This document shows positions 57,612 through 64,000 of a stretch of DNA of 64,000 nt, in pieces. A program made the position numbers and the translations under genes. The stretch comes from Sciurus carolinensis (taxonomy: Eukaryota > Chordata > Mammalia > Rodentia > Sciuridae). The notes under the pieces were generated by a model. The model ran no database searches. It saw nothing but the letters and a program-made list of their open reading frames with translations, and had not been told where the DNA came from. Within the stretch, counting starts at the first letter, position 1; each line of letters opens with the position of its first letter. The DNA is taken from the NCBI RefSeq assembly GCF_902686445.1, contig NC_062224.1, forward strand, positions 47,429,156 to 47,493,155, given 5' to 3'.

Positions 57612-57627
57612 AAAAAGTCTATCCATC

Positions 57628-57984
57628 GTATGGAGATTCCTCAGAAAGCTTGGAATGGAACCACCATTTGACCCAGCTATCCCACTCCTTGGCCTATACC
57701 CAAAGGACTTAAAATCAGCATACTACAGAGATACAGCCACATCAATGTTCATAGCTGCTCAATTCACAATAGCCAGATTGTGGAACCAACCTAGATGTCC
57801 TTCAATTGATGAATGGATAAAGAAACTGTGGTATATATATACAATGGAATATTACTCAGCCATAAAGAATGATAAAATTATGGCATTTGCAGGCAAAAGG
57901 ATGAAATTGGAGAATATCATGCTAAGTGAGATAAGCCAATCTCAAAAAACCAAAGGACGAATGATCTCGCTGATAAGCGGATGA
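57628..57984 (+). pseudogene. L1 ORF2 C-terminal remnant, frame intact
   Basis: About 118 codons remain open to the TGA at 57982-57984, beginning VWRFLRKLGMEPPFDPAIPL and containing LLGLYPKDLKSAYYRD, IAAQFTIARLWNQPRCPS, DEWIKKLWYIYTMEYYSAIK and a QKTKGRMISLISG end. These are the well-known C-terminal L1 ORF2 segments downstream of the reverse transcriptase and cysteine-rich parts. Endonuclease and reverse transcriptase domains are absent, so it cannot encode an active enzyme. The uninterrupted frame suggests a fairly recent insertion. The first in-frame Met is at 57655 but is not a real start. Confidence 0.95.
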
Positions 57985-58010
57985 TGACACATAATGGGGG
58001 GTGGGAGGGG

Positions 58011-58046
58011 TTAGTGTTAGGGTTAGGGTTAGAGTTAGGGTTAGGG
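58011..58046 (+). repeat. Six TTAGGG-like hexamers in the L1 3' UTR
   Basis: The units in order are TTAGTG, TTAGGG, TTAGGG, TTAGAG, TTAGGG, TTAGGG, preceded by GGGGGGTGGGAGGGG and followed by AGGAGGG. It lies fully inside the L1 insertion, between the ORF2 stop and the conserved 3' end. G-quadruplex formation on the + strand is plausible. Confidence 0.97.
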
Positions 58047-58260
58047 AGGAGGGCAAGAATGGAGGAAGGAAGTATTGTTTAGAGGGAAAAGAGGGATGGG
58101 TGGGGTCGGGGGGAAGGGAAAAATAACAGAATGAATCAACCAACATCACCCTATGTAAATTTATGATTACACAAATGGTATGCCTTTACTCCATGTACAA
58201 ACAGAGAAACAACATGTATCCCATTTGTTTACAATAATAAAAAAAAAAAGTCTATCCATC

Positions 58261-58971
58261 AATGGCTCATTAGGTTCATTTCCTTCAGTTTTTATCAAAG
58301 TCAATATTCCTGTGATTTTTTTCCTGATATTGTGCTATATCTGTTGACATGAAAGTTGTATTTTTGTTTAAATTTCTTATGTTGTAAAAGCAATATGATA
58401 ATAATTCTTTCTCATATTTGCCTGACTAGGTCACCAAGTGTGATTACAGCCCCAATATCCATTCTCTCCAACAGCTGAACTAAGATGTCTCCTATTCAGC
58501 CTTTGAATACATTCATTGAGGGTGCTGCTTGCTCACTTCCAGAATCTTCTCTGAACTGAATTTTCAGACAAGGGTATAATGATCTTTTCATTAGAGACTG
58601 AATAAAGTTTGATAATCTTTTCTCAGATAGTCTATTTCTTCATTTCCTGTGAAAGGCACAACTTATATGTTGGTTTTGGAGCAAATGATCAAACTTAAGT
58701 TTAGCTTGTGGAAAGATCTTTGAAGTGTGTTCTGGTAAATGGGAAGATGTATGAGATGAGCTCCGGCTACCAAAACTGAGACCCTGGTTAGTTCTTGGTA
58801 GAGAATTGTTTTAGAAACCTAAGCCTGGTCCTACTCACCCTGTCTGACTTCTTGTCTGATGGCATGCTTTCTTCCTCCGACTTACTCCTGCCATTGTCAT
58901 CTGCCATGAGGTGACAGCCAAGGGAGGTCCTCTTCAGAGCCTGTGCAAATTGTTTGGATGTTTGTTTGTTT
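58261..58971. other. Unique DNA, nothing recognised
   Basis: No repeat or exon-like feature recognised. Confidence 0.4.
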
Positions 58972-59115
58972 GTTTATGATACTATGGATTAAAACCAGAA
59001 GCACTCAACCACTAATATAGATCCCCAGCCTTTTATATTTTTTTAAGACAGGGTCTCATTAAGTTGCTGGGGGTCTGGCTAAATAGCTGAGAATGGCCTC
59101 AGACATGCAATCCTC
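58972..59115 (-). repeat. B1-ID composite SINE, truncated and diverged
   Basis: GATACTATGGATTAAAACCA, AGCACTCAACCACTAATATA, TTTTAAGACAGGGTCTCATT and AAGTTGCTGGGGGTCTGGCT are the complement of the ID-like end and the middle of a composite SINE. It ends at ATGCAATCCTCATGCT, short of the B1 start. Confidence 0.7.
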
Positions 59116-59214
59116 ATGCTAAACAAATATTTTTGTTCATAAAGTTAGCCTCCCTCTGGTATTGCATTATAGTAACAGAAAATGGACTAATATAGCTCCC
59201 GAGACTGTTTTGTT

Positions 59215-59290
59215 TATCATTGACATATACAAGACCTAATTTAGGGCCTGACACAGTATAGAATTTAATAAATATTCAATAAAAATCAAA
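59215..59290 (+). repeat. L2 3' end fragment
   Basis: AATTTAGGGCCTGACACAGT, ATAGAATTTAATAAATATTC and AATAAAAATC match the end of L2 (GTGCCTGGCACATAG, CTCAATAAATATTTG). Confidence 0.5.
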
Positions 59291-59384
59291 ACAAGTGAAA
59301 CTTCTCTAGGTTTCTGTATTAATATTGTGACCAGGTCAACTCTCTTTCACATTATATTGAGCTACATGAAATCGCTGGGGTTTG

Positions 59385-59675
59385 GGGGATTTTTTTATTA
59401 GTTCATTATAGTTAGACACAATATTAGAGTTCATTTTGACATTAATTATATAAGCCTGAAGTATAATTTGCTCTAATTCAGTCCCCAGTACTTCCCCTTC
59501 CCTTTCCCCTCCCTCTCCCTTTTCCCTTCCCTGTAGTCTACTGATCTTCTGTTTCTTTCTTTCTTTTATTAGTGCCTTGAAGGTACATATGAAGGTGAGA
59601 TTCGCTGTGGTATATTCATACATGTGCACAGATAAGTTAGGTCAGAGTCATTCCCTATTCTTCCCCTTTCTGGTC
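59385..59675 (-). repeat. Probable L1 3' UTR of a second squirrel subfamily, antisense
   Basis: TTTTTTTATTAGTTCATTAT, AGTTAGACACAATATTAGAG, TTGCTCTAATTCAGTCCCCA, then a long C/T-rich tract and ATATTCATACATGTGCACAG. The T-rich start plus pyrimidine tract has the layout of an antisense L1 3' UTR and recalls a common squirrel repeat. The ERV2-type LTR begins at its right edge. Confidence 0.5.
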
Positions 59676-59780
59676 TGTAGAGACATGTTTAAGCAGCTCT
59701 AAGATGGTGGCTGGCATTGGGCCAAGAGGTGGCGCATAATTAGTGTTAACACGGCGTGATCTCTCATGATCTTTTGCCTG

Positions 59781-59907
59781 ATTGGTTAATGTCTCTTCTG
59801 CGCTAGTGGTCCACACATGTTCCTCATTTTTTCTTGATTGTTACTGTGGTGCGTGCTCCAATTGCACTACTTAATCCTAAACTGATTGGCTGCTTTAGTG
59901 TATATAA
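59781..59907 (+). promoter_or_regulatory. LTR core promoter: two inverted CCAAT boxes and TATA
   Basis: ATTGG (inverted CCAAT) at 59781-59785 and 59885-59889, and TATATAA at 59901-59907. Start of transcription would be expected about 25-30 bp downstream, near 59930. This defines U3 and supports the + orientation. Whether it is still active is unknown. Confidence 0.65.
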
Positions 59908-59953
59908 CACATTCTCTTTGCCTGGAAGAAGATCGCAGAACGGAGAACTAAGA

Positions 59954-60057
59954 ACACACCTCTAGATCGCAGAAGGAAAGACGCAGTATTGCGGGACGCA
60001 CCACTAAGTAGCACCTTTGATAGCACGCACCTCTAGGATGCAGGACGCACCTCTAAG
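59954..60057 (+). repeat. Imperfect tandem CGCACCTCTA motifs in LTR R/U5
   Basis: Four related units: ACACACCTCTAGATCGCAG (59954-), GGACGCACCACTAAG (59994-), AGCACGCACCTCTAGG (60022-) and GGACGCACCTCTAAG (60043-). They alternate with CGCAG or TGCAGG spacers, suggesting tandem growth of a short segment within the transcribed part of the LTR. Confidence 0.75.
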
Positions 60058-60260
60058 AAGAAGCAGCAGAACTCTTAAGAAATAGCTCCTCTGAAATCGT
60101 AGCCTCCCTGAAAGCATAGCAAACCTCTCTTCCTCTATAAACTAGCAAACAAGGAAGCAAGCAAGAAAACAGCCCAGAAAAAGATATTAGAAGTAGTTCA
60201 TTCCCAGTCCACCTCCGATTCCTTCCTGCGGGATTGTTGCTGCGGGCGGCAACACCGGTC

Positions 60261-61499
60261 CCTCCCCTGCTCCACAGATCTCCCTTCTGAAATTGCTATT
60301 TTTGTATTGGATGTTGACAATTTCATACAATTCAAAGTAATAACAAATGGAGGTCCAACAAATTCAAGGCCATAAGTCAAAAAAGCTGAAATTGGGTTAC
60401 GTGCTCTTTGCACATAGCCTATTTACCAAGAAAGACCAGGTCCATGCTGTTGCTATGGCAGCGGCAGCATGGCTGGTAATCTGTGTGCTCTGCGCAGTGT
60501 ACATGATAGCATGTGACGTATGACTGAGAAGTCAGTAGTGCAACACCCCTACCAACCGGCTGCCTGACGGTCTGGGCAGTGCCAGACACACTCCCTTTGC
60601 TCAGGTTGGCTGCTTGCCAGGGGTACTGCCCTGACCTGATCGTGGAGATGACATTGGCAGAGCTGGCACCCGGTTGTGACATGCTGTCTGCATCTCGTCT
60701 CTGGCCTCCCTAGACTCAGGAGGTCACCTGTCCTTCCTATGCCTTCATCTTAAAGATGAGGAAATTGAACTTTGAGTGATAACTTGTTTGCTCAAGGTCA
60801 CACAGCTGGCCCAGGGTGTCAACCCCTGACAATGACACATTTGTTGAGGAACTCAGACTCCTGTCAGATCTTTCTTTAGGGTTTGAATGTCATACCCTAA
60901 AGGTCTAAAGAGACAATGAGACTAGGCACCTTCTGGTCAGCAGGATCCACCTGTTCTGGCAACAGCCTGCCTGTGGGTGCTTTCTTTTGACCTGGACACG
61001 ATGCAGAGGGGACCTTCCTACTGCTCTTGCAGCTGCACTTAAGGGAAGCTAGTTCTTTCTTGGGGGGGCATTGCCTTTGGGGTCAAAGTGCCTCATTCTG
61101 GGATTTTGAGCAGTTCTCTTCTTTGTCCTGCACCTCAAGCTTCTGTGGCTTTCCTCTGGGTCTCCCAGGTCCTGAGCTGGATCTTCCCAGCTGCAGTTGA
61201 TAAATGTATCCACAGTTTGTTTTCCACCTGTCTGACTTCTGTCTAATGTCTTCAACTGATTCATGATCTCTGTCTGTGCCCCAGTTCTGCGTCCCCATTT
61301 CCCTTTCACACCCACCACACACTTCAAGCTTTGCTTCTGATTTCCTGTCTCTATGCCCTTAGCCACCTGAACCCAGGGGAACAGCAGAGTCACCCCTTCC
61401 TGGAATACCTTCCCGTACTACTCAGTTTCACTCCTCCTCCTGGATTGCAAACTCAGCCCCTCAGAGAGTCGTGTTGTTAACATGGGGGTGTTGCTGATT
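60261..61499. other. Unique, locally CpG-richer DNA; one MIR fragment
   Basis: 60735-60835 (CATCTTAAAGATGAGGAAAT, GCTCAAGGTCACACAGCTGG) is an antisense MIR. 60420-60690 carries several CpGs and a GTGACGTATGAC (CRE-like) word. Minus frames at 60419-60682 (87 codons) and 61049-61393 (114 codons) show no recognisable domain. No gene is claimed. Confidence 0.45.
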
Positions 61500-61795
61500 A
61501 CTGACTATTTCTGCTGCTATAACAAAAGACTTAAATTTCCTTTCTTACAGTCTGGAATCTGAGAAGTCCAAGATCTTGGTGTCTTAAGAGAGCCTTTTGG
61601 TTAAGTCCTCACATGGCAGATGAACTAGTTCTCTTGAGTCACTTTATAAGGATATATTAATCCATTCTGGAGGGCAGAGCCCTTGTAACTTTGTTACCTC
61701 CTAAGAATCCCACCTTTTAATAATGTCCCATTGGGTCTAATGTATCAACATATGCATTTTGGGGGAGGGGGACAACATTCATTCAAAGCACAGAG
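61500..61795 (-). repeat. MaLR LTR, antisense, diverged
   Basis: TTTCTGCTGCTATAACAAAA, GAATCTGAGAAGTCCAAGAT, GAATCCCACCTTTTAATAAT and ATGTATCAACATATGCATTT followed by GGGGGACAACATTCATTCAA are the complement of a MaLR LTR of the same type as those at 28.0 and 39.1 kb. Confidence 0.7.
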
Positions 61796-61968
61796 CCAAC
61801 AATTTCTTCTATTTGCATCACTCTCTCTAGTTTACAATGCACTTATCTACACAAAAATATTAAGAGCATCCTAGGATCCTGAAGTTTGAAGGGTGGTCCA
61901 AGGGTAATTTCCTAATGCTAACATGCAGACCAGTACTAGGTATGAGATAATTTTAAAAAACAATAAAT

Positions 61969-62089
61969 GGGCTGGGGTTTTGGCTCAGTGATAGAGAACT
62001 TGCCCAGCATGTGTGAGGCACTGGGTTCAATTCTCAGCACCACATACAAATAAATACAATAAAAAAGTCCATCGACAACTAAAAAAAAT
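61969..62089 (+). repeat. ID SINE, long-tail subtype
   Basis: GGGCTGGGGTTTTGGCTCAG, TGATAGAGAACTTGCCCAGC and GGGTTCAATTCTCAGCACCA, then ACATACAAATAAATACAATA, AAAAAGTCCATCGACAACT and an A run. A and B boxes are well kept. Closest in tail structure to the copy at 21.5 kb. Confidence 0.93.
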
Positions 62090-63419
62090 GTATATATTTT
62101 AAAAAATTCCATTCAATTTTTTAAGAAATACAAAACAAAACAAAAAATAACTTCCAACTTACTGGCTCCATCCCCTGAAAGTCTGATTCATTAGTACTAT
62201 AGTTTTTAAGAACCTGTGTCTCACCTGCACGTACACCTTGTGGTTTTGATGAAGGGCCAGGTGAGGAAACCACAGTGTATCCATCTCAGAAGGATGATTA
62301 ACTAACTCCCAATTAAGTAACTCCTATGTCAGTTAAGTGTCACCTCTGACCATTTTGTTGTTGCATATCTTTCATTGTTAGAAAGTTTATCCTGGTCTGA
62401 GCCAAAACCAAATATGAACCAAATGATTATAAATAGAATTCAAATAAGTATAAAATGAAATGATTCCAGTGCTCTTGTTAACACCTTGAGAAGTCTCAAC
62501 AAATGTCAATCATCCCTCTCCTACTGAAAAACTCATAATTGAATTTTCTTTTGTATTTTGGCAAATTCTAATATTAAAACTGATCAAAATATAATGAACC
62601 CATAATTTTATTGCTTATGTAGCTAGAAAACTGATATTTAGAAATGGGAAATGAGAGATTTGCATTTTTCTTCCTCCTCCTCATTCTGTCTTGACTCAGG
62701 TTTTCATAGAGATCAGTTCTTTCTTCTTCAAAATGAACTAATCACTGGTTCTACCCAAGGCAAAGGCCAGTTGGCATGACTGAGAAAAAATTAACCTGGG
62801 TGGATTTCAGTCACGTGCCATAGTTGTTTTTTGGGAAGGCGGTGAGCATCACAGGACATGAAGGTCACAATGGGATGGAAAGTGCATCCAAAGCTGCCTG
62901 ATCAGAGATTAAACTCCCAGAACCAGTAAGACAAGTCACTGTGGGGTTTTTATCATGTTTATTTGTATAGACAAAGGGAAAGAGAATTGAAAATACTTGG
63001 AAACTTTCTTTTTTTCTTAACAGAAGAAGTTTAATAGAAGCCACAGTGGCATGGTTGCTTCTAAAAGTATATCCATGAAGAACGGATACTAAAATAAGCT
63101 TCATTACAAAATCTGACAATTTACAAAAGTAAGGTCAATAATTCTCGGGTGTAGCTTTGTCTCTTTGTGGACTCCAGTAACCCTTCACTGTACCCCAAAA
63201 CACCCTTCTCCCCTTGGTGCAGGAAGCGCTGTTGTCATGTTCAGGGGTATTCAACCCGGAGGGCACATGTGAATGATGTCTGGAGTTTTAAAGTGTAGCT
63301 GTCCCTATCCTGCTCCTGGAACTTCAAATGGGCCTACCATAAGATGGAAGTGAGCCTGTCAAAGCAAACAGGTGATTTTTAATGAATGCTAAGTGTTGCA
63401 AAAATACTGCTCGAACTTC
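62090..63419. other. Unique DNA, nothing recognised
   Basis: No named repeat or exon. The 84-codon minus frame at 62865-63119 has no recognised domain. Confidence 0.4.
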
Positions 63420-63600
63420 GGATTTCCAAATTTGTCTAATAACAGAAATCGCCTAGGATGTTTGTTTAAAACATGAATTTTCATGCCTACTCCAGAACTA
63501 CTGAATCAGAATTTTCAGGGGATGGGCCTCTGGTCTGCAGCATTGCCTGGAGTCTGTTAGTAATGCAGACACTCAGACCCCACTCCAGAACTGTGATATC
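63420..63600. repeat. MER5-type hAT DNA transposon fossil
   Basis: AGAAATCGCCTAGGATGTTT, CATGCCTACTCCAGAACTAC, TGAATCAGAATTTTCAGGGG and ATGGGCCTCTGGTCTGCAGC follow the MER5A order, then drift. Confidence 0.65.
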
Positions 63601-63659
63601 GGGATCTACCCTTTAACTGATGACTGGGTGATTCCCACGCACGTTAAGGATCGAAAAGC

Positions 63660-63755
63660 CAGGCTGCTGTCCATTTATCTAATGCTGAGGCTGCAGGCCT
63701 GCCTGCACATTAGAATCACCTGTTTGCAAAATACAAATGCCCAGGTCAGGGTAGC
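63660..63755. repeat. Second partial MER5-type fragment
   Basis: CCTGCACATTAGAATCACCT followed by GTTTGCAAAATACAAATGCC and CAGGTCAGG is the left third of MER5A. It directly follows the copy at 63.4-63.6 kb. Confidence 0.55.
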
Positions 63756-63769
63756 ACATGGATGCAGGT

Positions 63770-63796
63770 TTGTTGTTGTTGTTGTTGTTGTTTTTA
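63770..63796. repeat. (GTT)n microsatellite
   Basis: About eight GTT units ending in a T run. Confidence 0.92.
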
Positions 63797-64000
63797 AGTT
63801 ATGCTAACATACTGCCAGACTTGGGCAGCCACTAATTAGAAAAGCTAAGTAAGAACAAAACTCCAGTTTGAACCAGGTCACCATCAGGCACAGCTGAGAC
63901 TGTTACTTCAGCTGCCACCCACACTTCACACTTGGTGACTTCATCTCCTGTTTATCATACATGTAGTCTATAATAAGGCAGACACAAGTACTGTGCAATA
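63797..64000. other. Unique DNA to window end
   Basis: Nothing recognised in this short stretch. Confidence 0.4.

Larger units (their letters stand above)
57612..58260 (+). mobile_element. Young 5'-truncated L1 with perfect 16-bp target duplication
   Basis: AAAAAGTCTATCCATC is present at 57612-57627 and again at 58245-58260. Between them (57628-58244) is an L1 3' end: the last part of ORF2, then a G-rich 3' UTR, then TACAATAATAAAA and an A tail. Exact duplication, poly(A) and a 5' break inside ORF2 are the standard result of target-primed reverse transcription. A second copy of the same 3' UTR lies antisense at 51.1 kb. Confidence 0.97.
59676..60254 (+). repeat. Solo LTR, ERV2 (betaretrovirus-like), with 6-bp duplication
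   Basis: 579 bp starting TGTAGAGACATG and ending GGCGGCAACA, with TG/CA termini in short inverted repeat (TGT and ACA). The flanks CTGGTC (59670-59675) and CCGGTC (60255-60260) match at 5 of 6, and 6 bp is the duplication size for ERV2/IAP-type proviruses. The AAGATGGTGGCTGGC start also recalls IAP-like LTRs. No primer-binding site, gag, pol, env or second LTR follows, so recombination has left a solo LTR. Family name unknown to me. Confidence 0.8.

Noticed and set aside
58011..58046. TTAGGG units as a chromosome-fusion scar or telomere
   Set aside because: The array is short and lies wholly inside an L1 insertion with matching target duplications, so it arrived with the L1.
60420..60690. 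CpG island promoter
   Set aside because: CpGs are somewhat enriched but the stretch is short and shows no first-exon features; proximity to the LTR may explain part of the impression.
59676..60700. A full endogenous provirus downstream of the LTR
   Set aside because: No primer-binding site follows the LTR end, the 6-bp duplication closes directly behind it, and no gag, pol or env-like frame is present.

Overview
The window is 64 kb of AT-leaning mammalian nuclear DNA, and I found no protein-coding gene, exon chain or structural RNA gene in it that I would defend. The organism is most likely a squirrel-family rodent (Sciuridae). The evidence is three kinds of repeat: tRNA-Ala-derived ID SINEs, composite SINEs with a 7SL-derived B1 head joined to an ID-like tail (known from squirrels and dormice), and two L1 3' ends ending in the same young-looking 3' UTR. 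Old pan-mammalian repeats (MIR, L2, MER5, Tigger, MaLR LTRs) fill in the rest. This is inference from family recognition by eye, not from a database search.

Layout. 1-15 kb is mostly unique AT-rich DNA with GA microsatellites, one ID SINE, two MER5-type fossils, an MLT1-like LTR (about 9.48-10.04 kb), a small local duplication near 12.5 kb, a minus-strand open stretch at 12.8-13.2 kb, an old L1-like A-rich block (13.9-14.5 kb) and a 93-bp purine tract. 15-24 kb has a complete MaLR LTR (15146-15529), a Tigger-like relic, two B1-ID composites in opposite orientations, ID SINEs, and a second Tigger-like relic at 23.3 kb. 24-35 kb is dominated by long CA, GT, GA and AT microsatellites, an antisense MaLR LTR at 28 kb and a MIR at 33 kb. 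35-40 kb is strongly purine-rich on the + strand. It holds a MaLR LTR split by a B1-ID SINE with a perfect 15-bp target duplication, and an MLT1 LTR split by an antisense MaLR LTR. A 114-bp block in that inner LTR recurs at 34.9 kb at 90% identity. 40-50 kb is mostly unique sequence and contains the best-looking candidates for conserved noncoding DNA, plus one short splice-acceptor-like open segment near 42.2 kb. 51-64 kb holds two 3' fragments of one L1 subfamily. The second (57628-58244) is a textbook 5'-truncated insertion with a 16-bp perfect target duplication, an intact ORF2 C-terminal frame and six TTAGGG-like hexamers in its 3' UTR. This part also has a MER2/Tigger relic split by an ID SINE, and a probable solo ERV2-type LTR (59676-60254) with a near-perfect 6-bp target duplication.

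Taken together this looks like an intergenic region or a long intron. No set of genes acts together here. The story is one of layered transposon insertions, several of which can be ordered by nesting. No exotic coding system was found. The strongest leads are the uncatalogued-looking 114-bp block, the telomere-like array inside an L1 3' UTR, and the LTR with repeated CGCACCTCTA-type motifs. Coordinates of old repeats are approximate; those backed by target duplications are exact to within a base or two.
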